NCBI GenBank assembly: GCA_013042795.1
Contig: JABDPK010000254.1
Coordinates: forward strand, 1-11,336
Length of the DNA stretch: 11,336 nucleotides
Reading direction: 5' to 3'
From: Saprospiraceae bacterium
GTDB lineage: Bacteria > Bacteroidota > Bacteroidia > Chitinophagales > Saprospiraceae
This document shows positions 1 through 6,595 of this stretch, piece by piece. Position numbers and translations under genes: made by a program. The notes beneath the pieces were generated by a model. The model was given only the letters and a program-made list of their open reading frames with translations, did not search any database and was not told where the DNA came from. Position 1 is the stretch's first letter. Each line of letters opens with the position of its first letter.

Positions 1-2
1 CA

Positions 3-1088
3 TGGGCAGGTGTTGCTGTTCAGGAAGCCTGTGCCGGGCCAACAGATCATACCTGGGCCCATGAAATGGGCCATGCTCTTAGTGTTCAACATCCATTCCT
101 TGGCTGGGAAGGCGGGGTCGGTCATGATGGGAGTAATACGCATGACTTCAGTAACCCTGCACCCGAATTTGTGACATATAACTATACAAATTTCAAAGAT
201 TCACTCATCCTGGATACAATTATTGTTGATACAATCATGGTTGAAAAAATGGATGGATCCAACTGTCATGAGGCTGCTGATGGATTTTGTGACACCGCCC
301 CTGACTACATCGCTCTAAGGTGGGCCTGTACACCTGACTCTGTTGGTTTTGTTCAGCAAACGGACCCAAACGGAGAGACTTTTTACTCTGATGGTACATT
401 GATTATGTCCTATTCATTTTCAAATTGCAAAGGTCGATTTTCGGGTGAACAGATTGCAGCCATGAGGGCTAATAGTCTTGATGAAAAAGGAGATATCAGC
501 TCTGTAGGTATGGAGATAACTCCTCCGGACGATGCTGGTGATATTCAACTAATGAGTCCGGATCAAGACGAATTGGTTTATTACAGGGATGTGGAATTTG
601 CCTGGTCAGAATCGAATGAAGACAATTATTATTTGCTTCAAATCGGTGTGGAACCTTCATTCAGCCTTGTCCTTTTCGATACCATAGTTTCACAATCATC
701 TATGGTTTTAAGGGAAGCGGACAGCTCGTGGGGGAATCTTTACTGGCGGGTCCGACCTTTTACTGCGGATGAATTTTGCACAGAATATTCTGTGTCGGGG
801 ATCTTTGAACCTACAGAAACAAGTGCAGTTTCTGATCTTGCATCAGATATTTTAGAATTATATCCCAATGTTCTGACAGCAGACCAAAGTGAGATATTTA
901 TCAAAACCAATAGTCATAAACAAAGCATGAATTTCACAATTTATAATGTGCAGGGTATGATCGTTGAAAGGGGTTCATCAGATAACAATCGCATTAAATT
1001 GAATTCGAGCTTCCCAGGTTCTGGCATGTATTTTATTTCATTGGAAACGAATAGTGGGGTAGTGGTGAGGAAGCTTTATGTTAATTAG
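3..1088 (+). CDS. Secreted zinc metalloprotease (M43/M12-like metzincin) with T9SS sorting tail, 5' truncated
   Basis: Only the last 361 residues are present. The frame is open to the window edge, so the ATG at 66 is an internal codon inside the zinc motif and not a start. Residues 20-30 read HEMGHALSVQH, the metzincin zinc signature HExxHxxGxxH with Ser27 in place of the usual Gly. A Met-turn (LIMSYS) followed by a Phe-Ser-x-x-Gln segment, typical of secreted M12/M43-like peptidases, comes about 100 residues later. A fibronectin-III-like domain follows (YYLLQIGVEPSFS through YWRVRPF). The last ~80 residues (from LELYPN to RKLYVN) look like a type A T9SS C-terminal sorting domain, so the protein is probably exported across the outer membrane and surface-attached or released. 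The substrate is unknown. The family is clear; the exact MEROPS family is not. The propeptide and signal peptide lie outside the window. Confidence 0.85.
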   Translation, partial: WAGVAVQEACAGPTDHTWAHEMGHALSVQHPFLGWEGGVGHDGSNTHDFSNPAPEFVTYNYTNFKDSLILDTIIVDTIMVEKMDGSNCHEAADGFCDTAPDYIALRWACTPDSVGFVQQTDPNGETFYSDGTLIMSYSFSNCKGRFSGEQIAAMRANSLDEKGDISSVGMEITPPDDAGDIQLMSPDQDELVYYRDVEFAWSESNEDNYYLLQIGVEPSFSLVLFDTIVSQSSMVLREADSSWGNLYWRVRPFTADEFCTEYSVSGIFEPTETSAVSDLASDILELYPNVLTADQSEIFIKTNSHKQSMNFTIYNVQGMIVERGSSDNNRIKLNSSFPGSGMYFISLETNSGVVVRKLYVN

Positions 1089-1102
1089 AGCATGTTCATA
1101 AA

Positions 1103-1204
1103 TTGATAAGAACCTTGGGTTAAAAACGTTTGCTAGATTGTAAAAAATCATGGTAGAAATCAAAATCAACGATTTAAATAGTCGGTACCCAGCTTTCTTA
1201 TCAA
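1103..1204. repeat. 102-bp element bounded by an 18-bp imperfect inverted repeat
   Basis: The left arm is 1103-1120 (TTGATAAGAACCTTGGGT) and the right arm 1187-1204 (ACCCAGCTTTCTTATCAA). The outer 10 bp pair perfectly, three bases mismatch, then five more pair, giving 15 of 18. A 66-bp AT-rich spacer separates the arms. The element fills almost the whole gap between two convergent genes: it starts 14 bp after one stop and ends 3 bp before the other stop codon. It could be a miniature mobile or REP-like element, or a structured bidirectional 3' end. There is no T-run next to the stem and I see no target-site duplication, so neither reading is secure. Confidence 0.5.
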
Positions 1205-1207
1205 AGT

Positions 1208-1804
1208 TTAATCTTCCAAATCAAACATATCATCCAGTTGTTTACCCAACATTAAAGCTTTAAAACATCTTGTAGCCGCAATGACATCGGCCCGTGCATT
1301 ATTCGGTGGTGCGTACCCTTTTTGAAAAATAATTGAATGCAATTCGGTAAGTGAAGGCCATTTATAACCGCCTGTCTTTGATGGCAGTTTGCAGAAGAAA
1401 GTACTTTCCTGCATCAGGCAAAATCTTTCTTTTTTAAACAGGTCGTGACTTATTCCTTTTCTCAAGTATTCAGCTGCCAGCACATTCTCGTTAAAAGTGA
1501 GGTTATGGGCCAGAACATATTCTACATCCTGCAGACTTTTATTAAAGCCTTTGAGTACAGCTTCAAGAGGTGCACCTTTTGTGGCTATATCTTCTTTATC
1601 TATTTTGCACCTCTTTTCAAGATCTTCTGTAATACCGAACCCTTCAGGTTGTATGATATGATCATAATCGTCGATAGGCTTTAACTCCTTATCAAGGATA
1701 ATCCAGGAAAGGTGAATCATCCGAGGCCAGGAAAAAGTGTCAGAAAACGGTGCTTTCCAGTTTTTTGGTTTGTCAATAGCCGAGCAATCAAATATCAAAT
1801 ACAT
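1208..1804 (-). CDS. DnaQ-like DEDDh 3'-5' exonuclease homologue with degenerate active site
   Basis: This 198-residue protein has the layout of the short exonuclease-domain proteins common in Bacteroidota: an N-terminal MYLIFD strand, a PKNWKAPF segment, a Trp-Pro-Arg-Met element, an AHNLTFN motif near 99-105, and GYKWPSLTELH before the last motif. The family uses five acidic/His residues to hold two metal ions. Here Asp6 is kept (FDCSA instead of the usual FDTET), the Glu two residues on is Ser8, the motif II Asp is Asn105, the motif III His is Asn168, and Asp173 is kept. I checked these codons on the DNA. Only two of five ligands remain, so I infer little or no nuclease activity; nucleic-acid or protein binding is possible. 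It is the second gene of a unit, 7 bp after the HemC-like gene stop, with no Shine-Dalgarno sequence. No frameshift or internal stop is present, so it seems maintained and not decaying. Confidence 0.8.
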   Translation of the reverse strand: MYLIFDCSAIDKPKNWKAPFSDTFSWPRMIHLSWIILDKELKPIDDYDHIIQPEGFGITEDLEKRCKIDKEDIATKGAPLEAVLKGFNKSLQDVEYVLAHNLTFNENVLAAEYLRKGISHDLFKKERFCLMQESTFFCKLPSKTGGYKWPSLTELHSIIFQKGYAPPNNARADVIAATRCFKALMLGKQLDDMFDLED

Positions 1805-1811
1805 CTATAGT

Positions 1812-2672
1812 TTATTTAGTAAGTTGTTCAATTATTTTCTCAGGTAAATTATATGTGGTGCTTTGCGAAACGAACGCCCTTTTTATGCTGGCAGGATTCT
1901 CTGACAATACAGCGTAGGTATGATAATTAGACCCTTTATCTGTTTCACAAAAGACACCGAGAGATTTTTGCATTGATATATCAATATCCTTTAACACTTT
2001 TCTTTCGATATTGGTTTGTTTGGCCGCTGTTTTGCAGTGAATTCCTGATAGAATCTTCCTTATTTCAATATCCTTTTCCCGGCATACATAAGCCGCAACG
2101 CCCTGGGCTGGGAGAGGGACAAACTCTTTTGGATTCAGTCTTATTGGTATTATGTTTTCAAGACCCATTCCAAGCCAATTGACAAGGGCAGCAGATTCGA
2201 TACTCCCATCGATTTCTTTACTGCGCATCAACAAGATTCTTTTGTAAACATCACCTTCGACTAAAACTGTGTGAATGTCAGGAATCAATTCAATGAGCAG
2301 GTTTTTGACCCTTTCACCTGGAACTGCGACTCTTGCGCCTGGTTTAAGACTCAATATTGATGATTCGTCGATTACATTTTCATTTATCAAAATCAAATCA
2401 GCAGGATCGCTTCTTTGAGATAATGCACCTATTACAATGCCTTCAGGAAGAATGGCTGGCAGCTCAGGCATGTTTATGACAGCAACATCAATTCTTCCTT
2501 TTTCCAATTCCCCGCAAATATTATTGAAATAATTATCCGTCCCCTGTATTTCCAGGGGTATCTTTTCCACTTCACCAATCAGATTGAGCTCGTCAAATTT
2601 GTTGTTGAGTATCTCTGCCTGAACTTCACCCAGTTCGTTTCCTTTTGTCCCGATAACGATAAGTCTTCTCAA
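1812..2672 (-). CDS. Hydroxymethylbilane synthase (HemC)-like protein, probable pseudoenzyme
   Basis: This 286-residue protein aligns along nearly the whole HemC family (usual length about 300-315): IGTKGNELGEVQAE at the N-terminus, GRIDVAVINMPELPAILPEG, SQRSDPADLIL, GDVYKRI, a FVPLPAQGV segment and an ERKVLKD helix. True HemC condenses four porphobilinogens into hydroxymethylbilane for heme synthesis. Compared with E. coli HemC, the cofactor-anchoring Cys242 is Met234 (codon 1971-1973), the Lys83-Asp84 pair is Pro69-Glu70, Arg11 is Lys10, Arg132 is Val122, Arg149 is Glu139 and Arg176 is lost. Equivalents of Arg131 and Arg155 remain. HemC catalysis therefore looks very unlikely; the periplasmic-binding-protein-like fold may bind another ligand. 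The start is TTG, because an in-frame TAA lies two codons upstream and the first Met is residue 68. It is first in a unit with the exonuclease-like gene and divergent from lpxD. I left the symbol blank because of the missing residues. Confidence 0.75.
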   Translation of the reverse strand: MRRLIVIGTKGNELGEVQAEILNNKFDELNLIGEVEKIPLEIQGTDNYFNNICGELEKGRIDVAVINMPELPAILPEGIVIGALSQRSDPADLILINENVIDESSILSLKPGARVAVPGERVKNLLIELIPDIHTVLVEGDVYKRILLMRSKEIDGSIESAALVNWLGMGLENIIPIRLNPKEFVPLPAQGVAAYVCREKDIEIRKILSGIHCKTAAKQTNIERKVLKDIDISMQKSLGVFCETDKGSNYHTYAVLSENPASIKRAFVSQSTTYNLPEKIIEQLTK

Positions 2673-2757
2673 ACTTTAATTTTTTTAAATAACGTCGTAA
2701 TTTCCGGCGTTAAAGGTATTACAAGTTTGAAAATTACATGCTTTCATTTAATATAAT
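2673..2757. promoter_or_regulatory. Divergent intergenic region between HemC-like unit and lpx operon, with small hairpin
   Basis: These 85 bp must hold the 5' signals for both divergent units. A hairpin with an 8-bp stem (2690-2697 with 2705-2712, one G-U pair, 7-nt loop) is formed by TAACGTCG and CGGCGTTA. The G-U pair would be an A-C mismatch in the opposite RNA, so the structure favours the lpxD leader. The rest is AT-rich. I see no convincing Bacteroidota -33/-7 (TTTG, TAnnTTTG) pair and no Shine-Dalgarno sequence for either gene. Confidence 0.4.
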
Positions 2758-3798
2758 ATGACATATAGCCTGGCCAAAATAGCAGAATTAATTGGAGGAA
2801 CGATACATGGGGATGATCAAACCATTATAAGTGGTGCGGCCGGGCTGGAAGATGCTGTTGAAGGAGACATCAGCTTCGTTTCCAGCGACAAGTATCTTAA
2901 TGTACTGGAAAGCAGTAGTGCATCTGCCATTCTCATTGGGAAGAATCTCTATAAGTCTGATATTAAGACACCATGCCTGTTGGTTGATAATGTGTACCTG
3001 GCACTGTCGAATCTTCTGAGCATATTTTCACCTGATATTCATGATGTCACAGAAGATAAAACGATGAGTTTTATTTCGCCGGACTGTCAAATAGGCGAAG
3101 AAACTAAAATAGGGATGTTTTCAATCGTTGAAAGCGGCACCCGGATAGGAAATAGAACAAAAGTTTATGGTCAGGTATTTATTGGAGAAAATGTAAAGAT
3201 CGGAAATGATTGTTTGATATACCCAGGGGTAAAGATATATCCTGGTTGTGAGATTGGTGACAACGTGATTTTACATGCCAATGTAATCGTTGGTTCGGAT
3301 GGATTTGGATTTGCACCCAATGCCAATGGTGAATTCAAGAAGATCCCTCAAATCGGAAATGTCATAATAGAAAATGATGTGGAAATTGGTGCAAATACTG
3401 TTATAGACAGGGCATCAATGGGTTCCACGATCATTCGAAAAGGCGTAAAATTGGATAATCTGATCCAGGTCGCTCATAATGTTGAAATCGGAAGTCATAC
3501 AGTTATTGCCGCCCAGGCAGGTATTGCAGGCAGTTCCAGCCTGGGAAGCTATTGCCAGGTAGGTGGTCAGGCAGGTATTGTCGGTCATCTGCAATTGGCT
3601 GATCAAACTATGATTCAGGCACAAAGTGGAATGACCAAATCTGTAAAAAAAGCAGGTACAAAATGGTATGGAAGTCCAGCTATCGAATACAATAATTATT
3701 TGAAATCCTTTGCGATATACAAGAATTTGCCCGACCTTCAATCCCGAATATCCAAATTGGAAAAATTACTGGAAGAACTTCAGCAGCAGCTGAAATAA
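2758..3798 (+). CDS. lpxD: UDP-3-O-acylglucosamine N-acyltransferase LpxD
   Basis: LpxD adds the second 3-hydroxyacyl chain, from acyl-ACP, to UDP-3-O-acyl-glucosamine, the third step of lipid A synthesis, in the cytosol. The 346-residue length is normal. Residues ~1-100 form the uridine-binding N-terminal domain (SLAKIAELIGG and a DISFVSSDKY segment). A left-handed beta-helix of hexapeptide repeats runs from ~105 to 300. The diagnostic GSDGFGFAP loop is at 179-187, IDRASMGST at 216-224 and QVAHNVEIG at 237-245, with His240 matching the catalytic His of E. coli LpxD. Residues ~325-346 are a Leu/Gln-rich C-terminal helix. It is the first gene of the lpx operon; its stop is 4 bp before the lpxC/fabZ start. 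No Shine-Dalgarno sequence is visible, only an AT-rich leader. Confidence 0.97.
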   Translation: MTYSLAKIAELIGGTIHGDDQTIISGAAGLEDAVEGDISFVSSDKYLNVLESSSASAILIGKNLYKSDIKTPCLLVDNVYLALSNLLSIFSPDIHDVTEDKTMSFISPDCQIGEETKIGMFSIVESGTRIGNRTKVYGQVFIGENVKIGNDCLIYPGVKIYPGCEIGDNVILHANVIVGSDGFGFAPNANGEFKKIPQIGNVIIENDVEIGANTVIDRASMGSTIIRKGVKLDNLIQVAHNVEIGSHTVIAAQAGIAGSSSLGSYCQVGGQAGIVGHLQLADQTMIQAQSGMTKSVKKAGTKWYGSPAIEYNNYLKSFAIYKNLPDLQSRISKLEKLLEELQQQLK

Positions 3799-3802
3799 AC
3801 AT

Positions 3803-5197
3803 ATGAAGCAGAAAACCATTTCGCAGAAGTTTGAGATTGAGGGAATAGGGCTGCATACCGGGGAAACGGTAAAACTTTCCTGTCATCCCGCAGACCCCGG
3901 AACAGGAATCAAGTTTAAAAGAACGGATATCGATGGTCAGCCGGTTATCGATGCTTATATAATGAATGTTGATTCTACCTATCGCAGTACATGTTTGCAA
4001 AAGAATGGTGTTTATATATATACAATAGAACATTTATTATCAGCCTTTTACGGGCTGGAAATAGATAATGTGCTCGTCGAACTCGACGGACCAGAAATCC
4101 CCATTTTATCCGGCAGTTCAAAACCTTATGTAGACAAAATCATTGAATGTGGAATTGTTGAACAGGATGAAGAACGTAGCTTCATAGAGTTTAAAGAAGC
4201 AATGGAATTTACGGATCCCCAAAGTGGTTCTGAATATCTTTACCTTCCACCGGTAGAAGGACAGGATTTTGAAATTACATCCATGATTGAATACCAATCG
4301 AAAGTCGGAAGGCAGGTTGCGGTATTCAATCCTGATGTCTCATATGCAGATGATATTGCACCGTCCAGAACCTTTGTCTTTGTCAATGAGTTGGAAGAAT
4401 TGTACGAACGTGGCGTGATTAAAGGTGGAAGAGTGGATAATGCCATTGTGTTTTCTCATGATGATTTCCCCAAGGAAAAAGTAAAGGAACTGGCCACAAA
4501 ATTTAATGTCCAGGAAGAAGTGGTCATTGATAATGGTATACTAAATGGTCTTGAATTATTTTATCCTAACGAACCAGCGCGGCACAAATTACTTGACTTA
4601 CTAGGTGATCTTTACTTATTAAGGAAACCGATCAGAGGTAGAATTTTTGCTAAAAGACCTGGTCATACAGGTAATGTTGCATTTACCAGATTTATTAGAG
4701 ATGCACATCAGAAAAATATTAAACTGAAGAATAAGCCTGTTTTCAAGCTTAACCAGGAAATATTATACAACGTTGAAGACATCAAAAGACTGATCCCGCA
4801 TCGTTTCCCCTTTTTACTTGTTGAAAAGATTATAGAGCTTTCAGATAATCATGTCGTCGGTTTGAAGAATGTCAGCATAAATGAAGCTTTCTTTCAAGGA
4901 CATTTTCCAGGTAATCCAGTCTTTCCCGGTGTATTGCAAATGGAAGCATTAGCCCAGACAGGAGGAATCCTGGCACTTTCAAATGTTGAAGAACCGGAGA
5001 AATGGGATACTTATTTTCTGAAAATGGACAATGTAAAGTTTAAAAAAATAGTCTATCCTGGCGATACCCTGATACTGAAAATGGAGTTACTTACTCCAAT
5101 TCGCAGAGGTATTGTCCATATGCAGGGTACAGCCTATGTCGGAGATTCAATAGTCTCTGAAGGTGAGCTTACCGCACAGATCATTAAACGCGATTGA
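3803..5197 (+). CDS. lpxC/fabZ: Bifunctional LpxC deacetylase / FabZ 3-hydroxyacyl-ACP dehydratase
   Basis: This 464-residue fusion is characteristic of Bacteroidota. Residues 1-~305 are LpxC, the zinc deacetylase that commits UDP-3-O-acyl-GlcNAc to lipid A. The visible signatures are GIGLHTG (14-20), TIEHLLSA with Glu76 and zinc-ligand His77, HKLLDLLGD with ligands His261 and Asp265, and RPGHTGN with His288. Residues ~318-464 are FabZ, the hotdog-fold dehydratase of fatty-acid elongation: IKRLIPHRFPFLLV, GHFPGNPVFPG with catalytic His367, and QMEALAQ with catalytic Glu381. Both active sites are intact. Joining the two makes sense because LpxA/LpxD and FabZ compete for the same 3-hydroxyacyl-ACP pool. 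The start is 4 bp after the lpxD stop, and the TGA overlaps the lpxA ATG by one base. Confidence 0.97.
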   Translation: MKQKTISQKFEIEGIGLHTGETVKLSCHPADPGTGIKFKRTDIDGQPVIDAYIMNVDSTYRSTCLQKNGVYIYTIEHLLSAFYGLEIDNVLVELDGPEIPILSGSSKPYVDKIIECGIVEQDEERSFIEFKEAMEFTDPQSGSEYLYLPPVEGQDFEITSMIEYQSKVGRQVAVFNPDVSYADDIAPSRTFVFVNELEELYERGVIKGGRVDNAIVFSHDDFPKEKVKELATKFNVQEEVVIDNGILNGLELFYPNEPARHKLLDLLGDLYLLRKPIRGRIFAKRPGHTGNVAFTRFIRDAHQKNIKLKNKPVFKLNQEILYNVEDIKRLIPHRFPFLLVEKIIELSDNHVVGLKNVSINEAFFQGHFPGNPVFPGVLQMEALAQTGGILALSNVEEPEKWDTYFLKMDNVKFKKIVYPGDTLILKMELLTPIRRGIVHMQGTAYVGDSIVSEGELTAQIIKRD

Positions 5198-5988
5198 TGA
5201 AAATATCTTCTTTAGCAAATATCCATCCTGAAGCAATTATAGCTGAGAATGTCGTTATTGAAGCATTCGCAACGATAGGTAAAGAGGTTGAAATTGGCGA
5301 AGGAAGCTGGATCGGTCCCAATGCTGTTATTTTCTCAGGTTCCAGGGTGGGTCAGAACTGCAAGATATTTCCTGGAGCTGTTATTGGTGCAGACCCACAG
5401 GATCTCAAGTATGCCGGTGAAGAAACACATGTAGTTATTGGCGATAATGTGGTTGTCAGGGAATACTGTACAATCAACCGGGGCACAGCAGCTTATGGGA
5501 AAACAGTCGTTGAATCCAATATTCTCTTGATGGCATATGTACATGTTGCCCATGACTGCCATATTAAATCAGGATGTATCCTTTCTAATGCAGTTAACCT
5601 TGCAGGTCATGTTATTGTAAATGAAAACACGATCATTGGAGGAATGACGGCGATACAACAGTTCGTAAGGATTGGACAATACTGCTATATAGGTGGCGGG
5701 AGTAAAGTGAGAAAGGATATACCTCCATTTGTAAAAGCTGCACGAGATCCAATTTCATATGTTGGAGTCAACCGTATTGGTCTGGATCGTAATGGTTTTG
5801 AAACTGATGCTATTAGCAGGATACAGGATATTTATCGCTGTCTCTATGTTAAAGGTTGGAATATCACACAGGCTATTTCACATATAGCTTCTGACATGCC
5901 CGGAAGTCCGGAAAAGCAAATTATCCTGGATTTTATTAATAGTTCTGAAGGGGGTATCATGCGGGGATTTAACAGCCTCAGCGAGTAA
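5197..5988 (+). CDS. lpxA: Acyl-ACP--UDP-N-acetylglucosamine O-acyltransferase LpxA
   Basis: LpxA catalyses the first, reversible step of lipid A synthesis. The 263 residues are normal: hexapeptide-repeat beta-helix to about residue 180, then a C-terminal helical domain. Diagnostic segments are GADPQDLKY (64-72), INRGT (93-97), HVAHDC with catalytic His119 (E. coli His125), NLAGHV (134-139) and GGMTAIQQF (148-156). Gly167 occupies the place of E. coli Gly173, the acyl-chain ruler residue, so a long chain (C14 or longer) is predicted. Gln154 sits where E. coli has His160. I chose ATG 5197, which gives a TGATG overlap with the upstream stop, over an in-frame TTG one codon earlier; this start matches the usual N-terminus. 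It is third in the operon, and the next gene follows after a single base. Confidence 0.95.
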   Translation: MKISSLANIHPEAIIAENVVIEAFATIGKEVEIGEGSWIGPNAVIFSGSRVGQNCKIFPGAVIGADPQDLKYAGEETHVVIGDNVVVREYCTINRGTAAYGKTVVESNILLMAYVHVAHDCHIKSGCILSNAVNLAGHVIVNENTIIGGMTAIQQFVRIGQYCYIGGGSKVRKDIPPFVKAARDPISYVGVNRIGLDRNGFETDAISRIQDIYRCLYVKGWNITQAISHIASDMPGSPEKQIILDFINSSEGGIMRGFNSLSE

Positions 5989-5989
5989 C

Positions 5990-6595
5990 ATGGAAATCTT
6001 TCTTAATCAAGTCTGGAAGAGATACAATGCCGGTTGGATTATCAAGGATTTATCAACAAGGATAAATTCCGGCAGCATCACAGCCATTCGGGGCAGTAAC
6101 GGCAGTGGAAAATCTACCCTTCTCCAGCTTATATCCGGCTTACTTTCGGTTTCAAAAGGTGAAATTATATATCAACATGAAAATCAGAATGTTTCAAGGA
6201 ACCTGATTTATTCATATTGTGCCTATGGTTCTGCTTCAGTCGAACTGGAGGAAGAGTTTACGCCTGCAGAACTTTTCAGACATTACAGGAACTTCAAACC
6301 TTTTTATATTGAGGATTTAGACGAGTTTTTGTCAATCTGTGATTTTAAAAAAGAAAAGAATAAAACCATTTCAAATTTTTCGTCAGGGATGAAGCAAAGA
6401 CTCAATCTCGCGTTGACTGTCAATTTCAAAGTACCTCTACTGCTCCTGGATGAGCCGGGCTCTTTTTTGGATAAGGAAAAGAAAGGATGGTTGTTAGGGT
6501 ATCTTGATAAATTTTCAAGTGGAAGAACGATCATCATCGCATCCAATGAAGAATCCGACCTGCAATTGTGCAATAATTCTATTCTCCTGGATTAA
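5990..6595 (+). CDS. ABC transporter ATP-binding protein (single NBD)
   Basis: This cytosolic nucleotide-binding domain of 201 residues has Walker A GSNGSGKST (35-43), signature SSGMKQR (131-137) and Walker B LLLLDEP ending in the catalytic Glu (149-155), followed by a D-loop-like SFLD. It resembles the small CcmA-like ATPases of Bacteroidota. The Q-loop region (74-95) has no clear Gln, and the switch His is Asn186 in an ASNEE segment, so ATP hydrolysis may be slow or controlled differently. No membrane segment or permease is present, and the partner must be encoded elsewhere. It starts one base after lpxA and is surely co-transcribed with the lipid A genes, which hints at envelope lipid or glycan transport, but the substrate is unknown. 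Its last 17 bp overlap the end of the convergent MerR-type gene. Confidence 0.85.
   Translation: MEIFLNQVWKRYNAGWIIKDLSTRINSGSITAIRGSNGSGKSTLLQLISGLLSVSKGEIIYQHENQNVSRNLIYSYCAYGSASVELEEEFTPAELFRHYRNFKPFYIEDLDEFLSICDFKKEKNKTISNFSSGMKQRLNLALTVNFKVPLLLLDEPGSFLDKEKKGWLLGYLDKFSSGRTIIIASNEESDLQLCNNSILLD

Noticed and set aside
66..68. ATG as a start of the metalloprotease
   Set aside because: It lies inside the HExxH zinc motif, and the frame is open to the window edge.
1812..2672. HemC-like gene as a decaying pseudogene
   Set aside because: The frame is uninterrupted and near family length, and framework motifs are kept; loss is focused on the active site.
3415..4033. Antisense reading frames over lpxD and lpxC
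   Set aside because: They have no recognisable motifs and lie opposite strongly conserved genes.
3803..5197. LpxC-FabZ fusion as a novel arrangement
   Set aside because: This fusion is well known across Bacteroidota; both active sites are normal.
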